Shown: positions 1-6,911, numbered from the stretch's first letter. The stretch is DNA of 8,671 nt from Arachidicoccus sp050436765 (GCF_050436765.1 NZ_JBNQGD010000379.1:1-8671), one strand, 5' to 3'. Notes: generated from the sequence alone by a model not told the origin. Program-made: numbers and translations.

Positions 1-10
1 ATGAAAGCCC

Positions 11-319
11 TGTTGAACGGAATCTTTGGTAGCCATCTGCTTTATGGGGTTAATTAAAGTAGCTAAAATGCAGCAGAAAAATACTATTTTTAAATCCTCA
101 AAAGAATTATAACGTAATAGAATTACCGGAAGGTTGCTTTTGAGATTAGAGCTTATTTTAAAAAACATGGTTATAGAAAACAACACGTTGATACTTTGTC
201 TCCAATAGAGTCTTACCGCGCGACATCGGTCAGCAAAAAAGTAAATCGAAAAGGTCCACAGCATAACTTTCAATGTGGGGCTTTTAAAAGGGGCTCTTTG
301 CGGATTTTTTCTATGAGTT
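11..319. repeat. Direct repeat, copy 1 (left of the NERD gene)
   Basis: This stretch matches 1543-1848 in the same orientation. The match runs from the shared TGTTGAAC near the left edge to a shared ATGAGTT at the right edge. Divergence is uneven: the left two thirds carry scattered substitutions with almost no indels, while 234-281 is identical to 1764-1811 over 48 bases. The minus strand stays open across the whole copy, but the equivalent frame in copy 2 is broken by a 2-base difference near 1750, and substitutions do not favour third codon positions. I therefore treat the repeat as non-coding or long decayed. It ends in a hairpin-forming block. No transposase or recombinase gene is attached. 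Confidence 0.85.
250..285. other. Hairpin in repeat copy 1
   Basis: Bases 250-260 (AAAGGTCCACA with an extra flanking A) pair with 274-285 around a 13-nt loop at 261-273, with one bulged G. In this copy one pair is a G-T wobble (253 with 282) where copy 2 has G-C. It lies mostly inside the 48-bp block shared exactly by the two copies. A second, overlapping fold (GGCTTTTAAAAGGGGCT, 279-295) is followed by a short T-rich stretch, so termination is one possible role; a recombination or transposon end is another. Confidence 0.45.
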
Positions 320-368
320 CGGCAGTAATAAGTTCGGGACACAACCTCCAAAATATTGACAAAAGAAA

Positions 369-1469
369 ATGTGCAAAGTTCATAACTCTATTGGCTGTTT
401 AACAACAGTAAAAACACATTTGAAGCGACACAACATTAATGACTTCAATTCTATAAACGAGGTAATATATTTTCAAAAGAACTTTTCAGCTTTAAGACAG
501 CAAATCATTTCAAATCACCAACAACTGATAGAAAATGAAAAAAATACTCTTGATGTAGAAATTTCACAATTAGACAAAATTATTAAAACGGACAAAACTC
601 ATTTTGAAAAAAGTTTTCGCAGTGAGATTGAAGATTTAACGCAAAAGCTAAACAGCTTATCAACTCCAAGGGGTCGGAGTTTTCTTAAGAGACTTATCAA
701 CTTTATAAAGCAGTCGTCTTTAAAAAAGAAACTTCAAAGTTTAGAACTCAATTTGAATAACAAGGTTAGTTATGCAGTCAGCAGCTTGGTTGATCAACAT
801 CAATATAAAACTAATCGCCGTCAATATATCACTTCGCATTTTATGGACGCAGTTAACGAAAGTTGTTTGACTGAGACAAACAAACTTGAGAATAAACAAC
901 GTATAATTGATGAAGTGAAAAATACAATTTATGGAGCGTTAGGCGAGCATAAAGTTGTAAAAGAATTGGAAAACTTATCAGACGATAACATTTTGATAAA
1001 CGATTTTGCTCTAAGTTTTCATCCTGCTATTTACAATCGACAAGAAAAGGATTATATCAAATCAATTCAGATTGACCATCTGCTTATTACACCTTCTGGT
1101 ATCTTTCTTATTGAGACGAAAAATTGGAGTGAAAAATCATTAGCGAGTTTGGATTTACGTTCTCCAGTTCAACAAATAAAACGAACAAACTTTGCTCTCT
1201 TTAAAATACTGACTGGAGATATTTCAAGCCACAGAGTAATACTTAAACAACATCATTGGGGAGACAGAAAAATACCAGTAAAAAACCTGATTGTATTGAC
1301 AAATTCAAAACCAAACGAGGAATTTCAACATGTTAAAGTCTTGACAGTTAATGAGCTTCTTGGTTATGTCAAATATTTCAAGCCAATGTTCACAAATGAG
1401 GAGACACAGGCAATTGCAAGTTATTTACTCAACTTGAATGACCAAAAACATTTGACACAAAGAGGATGA
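369..1469 (+). CDS. NERD-domain (nuclease-related) protein
   Basis: This 366-residue protein has an N-terminal half rich in charged, helical, probably coiled-coil sequence (about 25-185) and a C-terminal NERD domain (about 187-335). The NERD signature is clear: GALGEH at 189-194 (Glu193), QIDH with Asp236, and IETK with Glu249 and Lys251, then Q-x3-R around 268-272. These match the Glu / Asp / Glu-x-Lys arrangement of restriction-endonuclease-like folds, so a DNA-acting nuclease is plausible; activity and substrate are inference. The N-terminus has two cysteines (Cys2, Cys10) followed by a T-rich, basic segment, which may be a separate small module. There is no signal peptide or membrane segment, so it is probably cytosolic. 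The start is fixed by an in-frame TGA at 357-359, just upstream. The gene stands alone between two direct repeats, with no partner helicase or methylase nearby. NERD proteins occur in mobile and defence-rich regions, but no function is established here. Confidence 0.85.
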   Translation: MCKVHNSIGCLTTVKTHLKRHNINDFNSINEVIYFQKNFSALRQQIISNHQQLIENEKNTLDVEISQLDKIIKTDKTHFEKSFRSEIEDLTQKLNSLSTPRGRSFLKRLINFIKQSSLKKKLQSLELNLNNKVSYAVSSLVDQHQYKTNRRQYITSHFMDAVNESCLTETNKLENKQRIIDEVKNTIYGALGEHKVVKELENLSDDNILINDFALSFHPAIYNRQEKDYIKSIQIDHLLITPSGIFLIETKNWSEKSLASLDLRSPVQQIKRTNFALFKILTGDISSHRVILKQHHWGDRKIPVKNLIVLTNSKPNEEFQHVKVLTVNELLGYVKYFKPMFTNEETQAIASYLLNLNDQKHLTQRG

Positions 1470-1508
1470 CGACCGAAGTGAAATCTTACTGCTGCTAATA
1501 CCTAGGCT

Positions 1509-1541
1509 CTCGTTTTGCACAACGGGCAAGAAACGAAAACG
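1509..1541. other. Imperfect inverted repeat at the end of the NERD segment
   Basis: CGTTTT at 1511-1516 is matched by AAAACG at 1536-1541, with ACAACGGG and a second AAACG copy between them. This lies between the NERD gene and repeat copy 2. GCACAAC inside it resembles ACACAAC at 336-342 on the other side of the gene, and GTTGAAC follows at 1544-1550. The arrangement recalls the boundary of a gene cassette, but the stem is short and I cannot identify a defined attachment site. Confidence 0.25.
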
Positions 1542-1542
1542 G

Positions 1543-1848
1543 TGTTGAACAGAATCTTTGTTAACCATTCTTATTATGGAGTTAATTACAGTAGCCGAAA
1601 TGCAGCCCAAAAATACTATTTTTAAATCCTCAAAAGAATTATGACATAATAGAATTACCGAAAAAGTGCTTTTGAGATTAGAACTTATTTTAAAAACCAA
1701 TATTATAGAAAAGAAGGGGTGGGTGCTTTCTTGCCAATAGCGTCTTACGGCGACATCGGTCAACAAAAAAGTAAATCGAAAAGGTCCACAGCATAACTTT
1801 CAATGTGGGGCCTTTAAAAGGGGCTTTTCGGATACTTTTCTATGAGTT
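1543..1848. repeat. Direct repeat, copy 2 (right of the NERD gene)
   Basis: This is the second copy of the repeat at 11-319, same orientation, nearly the same length. The two align with few gaps; the clearest is a 2-base difference where copy 1 reads CCGCGCGACATC (near 217) and copy 2 reads CGGCGACATC (near 1750). The block 1764-1811 is identical to 234-281. Similarity stops after ATGAGTT at 1848, while copy 1 continues into unrelated sequence leading to the NERD gene. A 113-codon minus-strand open frame here (1425-1766) crosses the repeat boundary into the NERD gene and is not believable as a gene. Confidence 0.85.
1780..1815. other. Hairpin in repeat copy 2
   Basis: AAAGGTCCACA (1780-1790) pairs with TGTGGGGCCTTT (1804-1815) around a 13-nt loop, with one bulged G. 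Relative to copy 1, the only change in the stem (C at 1812 against T at 282) turns a wobble pair into a G-C pair, so pairing is kept in both copies. The following sequence, GCCTTTAAAAGGGGC then TTTT, can form an alternative terminator-like fold. Confidence 0.45.
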
Positions 1849-1884
1849 AGTCGAATCTAGGCAGACATAAATATATTCAAATGA

Positions 1885-2061
1885 ACATTCGGTCTCGTCC
1901 GGGTTTTAGTTTACATTATAACCGCGCAGCCTATTGCTATCAAATTACGGCTTGGCATTTTATTTGGTACATGTTTTTTGCCCATGGGATTGTTTAATTT
2001 TGGTTGTGCAGCTGACAATTGTTATGGTGGCAATTGGGTAACTAAATCCACAAAAAAGTAA
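1885..2061 (+). pseudogene. Possible remnant of a small membrane or exported protein gene
   Basis: The plus-strand frame is open from just after a TGA at 1882-1884 to a TAA at 2059-2061. Its translation has a basic start to a hydrophobic stretch (IKLRLGILFGTCFLPMG) followed by a small Cys/Asn/Gly-rich tail ending in KSTKK. This resembles a signal peptide or membrane anchor, but there is no ATG at its head; the first is at 1984, leaving only 25 codons. It may be the tail of a gene cut off when the repeat segment arrived, or chance. The rest of 1470-2107 holds repeat copy 2 and nothing else I can support. Confidence 0.25.
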
Positions 2062-2107
2062 AGTAACAATTCAAGATATGGTCCTTGAAAACGCAAAATA
2101 AAATGAT

Positions 2108-2404
2108 ATGGCAACCTTTAAAGAGTTAATAAGTTCCGACAAGCCGATACTCGTTGATTTCTCCGCAGAGTGGTGCGGTCCCTGCAAAATGATGAAACCA
2201 ATTTTAGAAGAATTAAAATCTAAAGTGGGCGATAAAGCAACTATTATAAAAATTGATGTGGATAAGAGCCCTACTACTGCAAAGGCCTTTCAGATTCAGG
2301 GCGTACCTACTCTGATATTATTTAAAAATGGAAAAATAAAATGGAGAGGTTCGGGTGTTGTAACTGCCACCTCCTTAGAACAAATCATCTATCAACATCA
2401 ATAG
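2108..2404 (+). CDS. trxA: Thioredoxin
   Basis: This is a compact 98-residue thioredoxin, slightly shorter than the usual 105-110. It carries the active site WCGPC at residues 22-26, the buried acid Asp17 in the preceding DFSAEW segment, and the cis-proline Pro67 in GVPT. The GxxxWRGSG region near the end matches the usual thioredoxin fold. It has no signal peptide, so it should act in the cytosol as a disulfide reductant fed by thioredoxin reductase (not in this window). The ATG at 2108 places the core domain correctly; an ATG at 2103 is out of frame and meets a stop within nine codons. The leader is A-rich, without a clear Shine-Dalgarno. A TAATTTTG box at 1995-2002 could be a promoter element but lacks a well-spaced TTTG. 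The gene converges on the MFS gene downstream. Bacteroidota often have several thioredoxins, so the symbol is by family only. Confidence 0.93.
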   Translation: MATFKELISSDKPILVDFSAEWCGPCKMMKPILEELKSKVGDKATIIKIDVDKSPTTAKAFQIQGVPTLILFKNGKIKWRGSGVVTATSLEQIIYQHQ

Positions 2405-2494
2405 ATAAAAATATTTTTCTCTGTCAATAATAAATTCCTTAATCCGATTCAGAATATATTTTAAGGTTTCACTTTAGCAAATTTTTTCAAATAC

Positions 2495-3670
2495 TTACCT
2501 ATTCTTTTTAAAAGCAAGTGGTAGCGCACCGAGCACCACCATTATGACACCAGAAATGCAAACACACATCCATCCACCAAGGTTCCAGGCAATGCTACCA
2601 ATGGTAGAGCCCAGGGTGCCCCCAATAAAAAAAGCTGTCATATATAACGTGTTGAGTCGTGTACGAGCTTCTGGCAACAGCGCGTAGTTGCGTGCCAAAT
2701 TCGGCACATGCGTCGATTGCATTCCCATGTCTATCATGATAATGCCGATAACAACAAGCACGACTGTCCAATCTGCTTTTAGCAAGACAATCCATCCAAT
2801 TATCATCAAAATAATACCCCAACGCATCGGAATAAATGGACCTTTTCTGTCCGTTACTTTCCCTACAAAAGGAGAAATTAAAGCACCGCCCGCGCCAATA
2901 ATACCAAACAGTCCAATCAAGGAAAGCGAATAATGAAAAGGCGGTTTTTCTAGAAGAAATGCCATGGTAGCCCAGAAGGCAGAAATAGCACCAAATAACC
3001 AAGCACCAATCCATGCACTTTCTCTAATCACCGGCTGCGCTTTGAAGAGTTCCCAAAGAGATTTCATAAGCTTGCCGTAGCTTCCTTTGAATTTAGGTTG
3101 TTCTTCCGGAATAATTTTCCAAATCATCACCGTCATTATTACCATAAAGCCTGCTCCGATATAATAAATACTCTGCCAACCCCAATAAGCAGCGGCAAAT
3201 CCACTAAGCGTACGCGACAATAAAATACCGGTTAGCAGTCCACCCATCACGGTGCCCAAAACTTTCCCACGCTCTTCCTCTACCGCTAAATCTGCTGCTA
3301 AAGGAATAAATACCTGACAAGCCGTACTGGCAATCCCCACACAAGTACTGAAAAAATAAAGGACAGTAATATTTTGCGATAAAGCGGTTCCCAACAAAGC
3401 CAAAGCGGCTAAAAAATGCATCCAAATCAACAGCTTTCTGCGTTTTATTTTATCACCCAAGGGAACTAAAAAGAACAAACCAATACCATAACCTAATTGA
3501 GAACAAATATTAATAATAGATGCCGACTCCTCTTTTACATGAAAAGCGCGAGAAATAGCGCCCAATAACGGTTGACAGTAATACAAATTAGCTACCACTA
3601 CACCGCAGCCAATAGTAATAAAGTATTTGAGAAAAGGTGTTAGTCGCGCTTGTGGTTTTGCTAAAGACAT
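2495..3670 (-). CDS. Major facilitator superfamily transporter (drug/sugar efflux type)
   Basis: This 391-residue protein has about twelve hydrophobic membrane segments in two halves. The loop between TM2 and TM3 carries the MFS motif A as GDKIKRRKL, and the second half has the related GKVTDRKG. The segment VVANLYYCQPLLG in TM1 is typical of the YgaY/AraJ-like exporter group, predicted proton-driven efflux pumps of the inner membrane; the substrate cannot be read from sequence. The frame extends upstream to a TTG at 3703, but the ATG at 3668-3670 gives the normal short cytoplasmic N-terminus (MSLAKPQARL) and leaves room for a TATTTTTG promoter box at 3701-3708. It is divergent from the DUF202 gene and convergent with thioredoxin, so it is probably transcribed alone. 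No regulator gene lies beside it. Confidence 0.9.
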   Translation of the reverse strand: MSLAKPQARLTPFLKYFITIGCGVVVANLYYCQPLLGAISRAFHVKEESASIINICSQLGYGIGLFFLVPLGDKIKRRKLLIWMHFLAALALLGTALSQNITVLYFFSTCVGIASTACQVFIPLAADLAVEEERGKVLGTVMGGLLTGILLSRTLSGFAAAYWGWQSIYYIGAGFMVIMTVMIWKIIPEEQPKFKGSYGKLMKSLWELFKAQPVIRESAWIGAWLFGAISAFWATMAFLLEKPPFHYSLSLIGLFGIIGAGGALISPFVGKVTDRKGPFIPMRWGIILMIIGWIVLLKADWTVVLVVIGIIMIDMGMQSTHVPNLARNYALLPEARTRLNTLYMTAFFIGGTLGSTIGSIAWNLGGWMCVCISGVIMVVLGALPLAFKKNR

Positions 3671-3700
3671 GTTTAATTGTTCTAATAAAAAAATTACAAA

Positions 3701-3708
3701 CAAAAATA
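3701..3708 (-). promoter_or_regulatory. Candidate -7 box for the MFS gene
   Basis: Read on the minus strand this is TATTTTTG, a full match to the Bacteroidota TAnnTTTG element, 30 nt before the MFS ATG. The matching TTTG element about 19 nt further upstream is not clear, so this is a partial promoter. Confidence 0.35.
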
Positions 3709-3731
3709 AGTCTCTTTTATTTGTAAACCAT

Positions 3732-3760
3732 TTTGGCTAAATTTCTTTGTCGTAAATTTG
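3732..3760 (+). promoter_or_regulatory. Bacteroidota-type promoter for the DUF202 gene
   Basis: TTTG at 3732-3735 and TAAATTTG at 3753-3760 are separated by 17 nt, close to the TTTG-N19-TAnnTTTG pattern. Transcription would begin near 3767, which rules out the in-frame TTG at 3758 as the start and supports ATG 3782. The element lies back to back with the candidate MFS promoter. Confidence 0.5.
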
Positions 3761-3781
3761 ATTAAGCAAAAAATCATTCTT

Positions 3782-4231
3782 ATGCAAGATAATGAAATCA
3801 AAGATTCATTAGACGGGATGAAAAAATTGATAGAGCTTTCTCGACAACGTTCACAACTGTCAGCAGAGCGAAGTTATATGAATGCAGAGCGAACCTTGTC
3901 AGTATGGCTTCGAACGGCATTAGCATCTATGATATTCGGCATAGCCATCGACCGGCTTGGCTTAATGCTCGACCAAATGCCGCAACATGTGGTTGTCGGC
4001 ATACATGTAGCGCAGCCTGATATTCCCTCTAAAATTATTGGAATTATCCTAATCGTCTTTTCTATGTTAATGGCGTTCTTTTCTGGCCTTCGCTTTATAC
4101 GCTTTGCACGCTACTTCAAAAAAGAATATGTTTTACCCGCCTACCACAAAGCCTCTCTCCCTGCATCTTTTGCATCTATGATCATCGTATTTGGTATAGG
4201 ATTACTGATATTGATGATTTGGATTGGATAG
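3782..4231 (+). CDS. DUF202 (YidH-like) membrane protein
   Basis: This 149-residue protein begins with a charged cytoplasmic segment (about 1-38) containing repeated SAER / NAER motifs, then SVWLRTALASMIFGIA, the hallmark of the DUF202 family. Three membrane segments follow at about 40-58, 84-105 and 128-148, the usual DUF202 layout. Between TM1 and TM2 is a periplasmic loop of about 25 residues, somewhat long for the family; between TM2 and TM3 is a basic cytoplasmic loop. The biochemical role of DUF202 proteins is not settled. The frame runs back to a TTG at 3758, but ATG 3782 fits the promoter at 3732-3760. It is monocistronic by position: the MFS gene diverges upstream and the pirin gene converges downstream. 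Confidence 0.85.
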   Translation: MQDNEIKDSLDGMKKLIELSRQRSQLSAERSYMNAERTLSVWLRTALASMIFGIAIDRLGLMLDQMPQHVVVGIHVAQPDIPSKIIGIILIVFSMLMAFFSGLRFIRFARYFKKEYVLPAYHKASLPASFASMIIVFGIGLLILMIWIG

Positions 4232-4350
4232 AGTTTCTAGAAGTATCCTAACCTTATTCTATCAATTAAAATTATTATTTCCCGTACACTTATTGACTGC
4301 CAATTCGCTGAAACCAGCTTCCGATTATAGTGTCGATGCTTAGCCGACTT

Positions 4351-4406
4351 AAAAAAATAATAAAACAGCCAACAAACTTCGATTGACGTTCCTTAGCTGC
4401 TTTATT
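4351..4406 (-). terminator. Rho-independent terminator of the pirin gene
   Basis: Read on the minus strand, AATAAAGCAGC and the next three bases (4406-4393) pair with the complement at 4372-4359, a stem of about 14 bp with two G-T wobbles and a loop of about 20 nt. A seven-base T-run (4357-4351) follows. It begins 23 nt after the pirin stop codon. There is no T-run on the plus side, so it should not serve the DUF202 gene. Confidence 0.65.
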
Positions 4407-4428
4407 ACACAGGACTATCTGTTTCAGA

Positions 4429-5148
4429 TTAAATTTCCATAGGTACTTCCATTAATAATATTTCCGAATTTTCGGAGCGGGCGATAAGCTTTATTTTATC
4501 TGTATCCCAAATTCCTAATCCATCCCTGGTAGAAAGATCGGTATTATCTATGCTGAAATCGCCATTTAAGACGAAGACATAAATGCCATTTTCCGGCTTC
4601 CTGACCGTGTATTCAGTTGTCACACCTTTATCAAATTTGCCCAAATGAAACCAAGCGTCTTGATGTATCCAAACGCCTGCATCATCAGGGTTGGGAGACA
4701 ATATTTGTTGCAACGTATTGTGTCGGTCAGCCGGGTTTAATGAAATCTGATCGTAACGAGGTGTCACATTTTGTTTATTAGGGATAATCCAAATCTGCAA
4801 AAATTTTACTTTTTCATCTTTATTTTTGTTGTATTCACTATGGTAAATACCTGTACCGGCACTCATCGCCTGTACATCACCATTTTTAATAATAGTAGTA
4901 TTACCCATGCTATCTTTATGCTCCAAATCCCCTTCTAAAGGAATACTTACAATTTCCATGTTTTCATGCGGATGTTTGCCAAAGCCCATTGCAGCATCTA
5001 CCGTATCATCATTTAAAACGCGTAGCGCACCAAAATGTGTTCTTTCCGGATTGTAATAATTTGCAAAACTGAAAGTATGAAAACTGTTCAACCAACCGTG
5101 ATTGGCGTGACCTCTGGTTGCTGCTTTGTGTAATATTGTGTTTGCCAT
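4429..5148 (-). CDS. Pirin family protein (YhhW/quercetinase type)
   Basis: This 239-residue bicupin has the full pirin metal site: His59 and His61 in GKHPHENMEIVS, and His103 and Glu105 in GTGIYHSEYN. These match the iron or other metal ligands of the E. coli YhhW quercetin 2,3-dioxygenase group, whose length is about the same. The N-terminus (HTFSFANYYNP, about 24-34) and the FLQIWIIPN strand are also typical. The second cupin half (about 135-239) lacks metal ligands, as usual. Some family members oxidise quercetin in vitro; the natural substrate here is unknown and redox or electrophile stress is only a guess. It has no signal peptide and is cytosolic. AAAGGA lies about 6 nt before the ATG, a better ribosome site than most genes here have. 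A weak promoter is at 5182-5213 and a terminator follows the stop, so it looks monocistronic. Confidence 0.92.
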   Translation of the reverse strand: MANTILHKAATRGHANHGWLNSFHTFSFANYYNPERTHFGALRVLNDDTVDAAMGFGKHPHENMEIVSIPLEGDLEHKDSMGNTTIIKNGDVQAMSAGTGIYHSEYNKNKDEKVKFLQIWIIPNKQNVTPRYDQISLNPADRHNTLQQILSPNPDDAGVWIHQDAWFHLGKFDKGVTTEYTVRKPENGIYVFVLNGDFSIDNTDLSTRDGLGIWDTDKIKLIARSENSEILLMEVPMEI

Positions 5149-5181
5149 AATCTTTCCTTTTATCGAATGTTTTTAATACTG

Positions 5182-5213
5182 CAAATGTCCACCAAATAGG
5201 AAGGTGTTTCCAA
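5182..5213 (-). promoter_or_regulatory. Weak candidate promoter for the pirin gene
   Basis: On the minus strand TTGG (5213-5210), a 20-nt spacer, then GACATTTG (5189-5182) resembles TTTG-N19-TAnnTTTG with mismatches in both boxes. Its distance to the ATG at 5148 (34 nt) is reasonable. Confidence 0.28.
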
Positions 5214-5389
5214 TAATCTACATTAAGTCAAGAAAACTAATTTTCGCTTCGATATTCACATTTAAATAAATTATATTACGATTTTATTACAATCCCGCAT
5301 GGCCAATATTCCAAAATATAGATTTAACTTGGCAACCGGAATTTCAATACAAATCAAAATCATCATCATTACATTAACTAAAAAACAAA

Positions 5390-6778
5390 ATGAAAAAGTG
5401 CTTATTCATATTCATTGGCTTATTTCTACTAGGACAATCACAGGCGCAAATTAGATTACCTAACATACTTTCCAGCGGCATGGTCCTGCAACAAAAAGCG
5501 GATGTAAGTTTATGGGGATGGGCAAACCCCACCGACAAAATTTCTATAACTACATCCTGGAACGAAGATACCTTAAAGACAAAAGCCAATGGGAATGGTA
5601 AGTGGCAAATAACTATTCACACGCCAAAAGCCGGCGGACCCTATATCATTAGTTTTAAATCACATAATACCATAATAAAATTAAATGATGTTTGGTTAGG
5701 TGAAGTCTGGGTTTGCTCCGGACAATCTAATATGGAGTTTACCTATAATTGGCGCAAAACAAAAGATGTCGCTGCTGACTTTGCTACTTGCAATAAATAT
5801 CGCTTACATTTCTTTCAAATTCCAAAAACAACCGCGAAAACACCTCAGGAGAATTGCGATGGAAGTTGGACCAACTGCGATTCTAATACCGTGAAAAATT
5901 TTAGCGCGGTAGCCTATTTCTTTGGGAAAAAATTAAGCGAAAATCTAAATGTGCCTATTGGCCTAATCTCCTCTAACTGGGGTGGGACGCCGGCAGAAGT
6001 GTGGACACCAGATAGTGTGATAGACAATAACAAGTTTTTAAAAGAGTGGCAAAAAAGGATAAAACCTACGCCTTGGTGGCCTACAGAGTCGGGCTTGGCA
6101 TATAATGCAATGATCGCCCCCATAACAAAATATAAAATTGCAGGAACTATATGGTACCAAGGGGAATCGAACGTTGATACGTACCAGAGTTATGCCCCTT
6201 TATTTAAAAGCATGATTTCTTCTTGGAGAAACGCATGGGACGAGGAGTTCCCTTTCTATTTTGTGCAAATTGCACCTTATAAATATGGAACATTCAATGT
6301 AGGGGCTCATATACGCCAAGCACAAACTGAAGCATTATCATTACCTAAAACAGGAATGGTCGTGACCTCAGATTTAGTTACCGACACAAATGATATTCAT
6401 CCGCACGATAAGCACGACGTTGGTTACAGGCTGGCAGAGATCGCATTACACGATAATTATGACTTAAAGCAGTTTGATAATTTCTCACCATTGTATCAGT
6501 CTTACACTTTAAAAGGCAATAGAGTCGAGATAAATTTAAGCAATGCGAATGAAGGACTGCACAGTAAAAACGGCGATGCAAAAGATCTATATATTGCAGG
6601 AGAAGATGGCATATTTTATCCGGCCAAAGTCAAGCTCGGCAAAGGCTCTATTACGGTTTACAACGCGAATATAGCGACTCCGAAAATCGTTGAATACGGA
6701 TTTAACAATACACAAATGGGCAATATTTTTAATAAGGGGGATATGCCGGTTGCACCCTTTAAAATCGATATTCAATAA
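5390..6778 (+). CDS. Secreted sialate O-acetylesterase-like SGNH carbohydrate esterase
   Basis: This 462-residue protein opens with a signal peptide (MKKCLFIFIGLFLLGQSQAQ; likely cut after SQA), so it is exported. A beta-rich N-terminal domain (about 21-100, starting LPNILSSGMVLQQ) precedes the SGNH domain. Catalytic motifs are visible: CSGQSNMEF with nucleophile Ser113, SSNWGGTPAEVW at 194-205, WYQGESN at 255-261, and DIHPHDKHDVG with Asp335 and His337 as the probable remaining triad members. This matches the SASA / DUF303 family, which removes acetyl groups from sialic acids or from plant polysaccharides such as xylan and pectin. In Bacteroidota the polysaccharide role is common, but no SusC/SusD or glycoside hydrolase gene is beside it, so the substrate is open. 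A short C-terminal beta domain (about 370-462) ends the protein. No sorting domain is seen. The leader is A-rich, without a Shine-Dalgarno. The 240 bases upstream show no convincing promoter. Confidence 0.92.
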   Translation: MKKCLFIFIGLFLLGQSQAQIRLPNILSSGMVLQQKADVSLWGWANPTDKISITTSWNEDTLKTKANGNGKWQITIHTPKAGGPYIISFKSHNTIIKLNDVWLGEVWVCSGQSNMEFTYNWRKTKDVAADFATCNKYRLHFFQIPKTTAKTPQENCDGSWTNCDSNTVKNFSAVAYFFGKKLSENLNVPIGLISSNWGGTPAEVWTPDSVIDNNKFLKEWQKRIKPTPWWPTESGLAYNAMIAPITKYKIAGTIWYQGESNVDTYQSYAPLFKSMISSWRNAWDEEFPFYFVQIAPYKYGTFNVGAHIRQAQTEALSLPKTGMVVTSDLVTDTNDIHPHDKHDVGYRLAEIALHDNYDLKQFDNFSPLYQSYTLKGNRVEINLSNANEGLHSKNGDAKDLYIAGEDGIFYPAKVKLGKGSITVYNANIATPKIVEYGFNNTQMGNIFNKGDMPVAPFKIDIQ

Positions 6779-6834
6779 TTTACCCAAAACGCTTTCTATG
6801 CATTTAAATGAATAATTTTTCTTACACCGCATTT

Positions 6835-6897
6835 GAAATTAGCATCTTGAAACAAAGCTTTACATTAAAATTAATTAGTTTCGCGATGCTAATTTTC
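6835..6897. other. Long imperfect inverted repeat between the esterase and glycosyltransferase genes
   Basis: GAAATTAGCATC at 6835-6846 is the inverted match of GATGCTAATTTTC at 6885-6897. Inside it GAAAC (6849-6853) matches GTTTC (6878-6882), giving a stem of 12 plus 5 bp with a 2-by-2 internal loop and a 24-nt apical loop. T-rich sequence follows on the plus side, so it could terminate the esterase transcript. It ends only 14 nt before the glycosyltransferase ATG, so it could instead be an operator or a leader hairpin controlling that gene. Confidence 0.55.
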
Positions 6898-6911
6898 AAT
6901 TTTAATAATTA

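Noticed and set aside
1..264. Minus-strand open frame across repeat copy 1, with an ATG at 264 and running off the left edge
   Set aside because: The matching frame in copy 2 is broken by a 2-base difference, substitutions between the copies are not concentrated at third positions, and no family is recognisable.
196..402. Plus-strand 68-codon open frame
   Set aside because: It covers the hairpin block of repeat copy 1 and overlaps the start of the NERD gene. The equivalent in copy 2 is not maintained.
1425..1766. Minus-strand 113-codon open frame
   Set aside because: It spans the end of the NERD gene and most of repeat copy 2, and its start and end do not respect the repeat boundary.
2405..2494. 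Terminator between the convergent thioredoxin and MFS genes
   Set aside because: The AT-only palindrome at 2407-2418 and the CCTTAA/TTAAGG pair (2437-2442, 2461-2466) are too weak and lack a proper T-run.
2595..3425. Out-of-frame open frames inside the MFS gene on both strands
   Set aside because: They are shadows of a well-supported transporter and have no domain signatures.
6801..6810. CATTTAAATG palindrome after the esterase gene
   Set aside because: It is only 10 bp of AT-rich palindrome, expected by chance in this composition.
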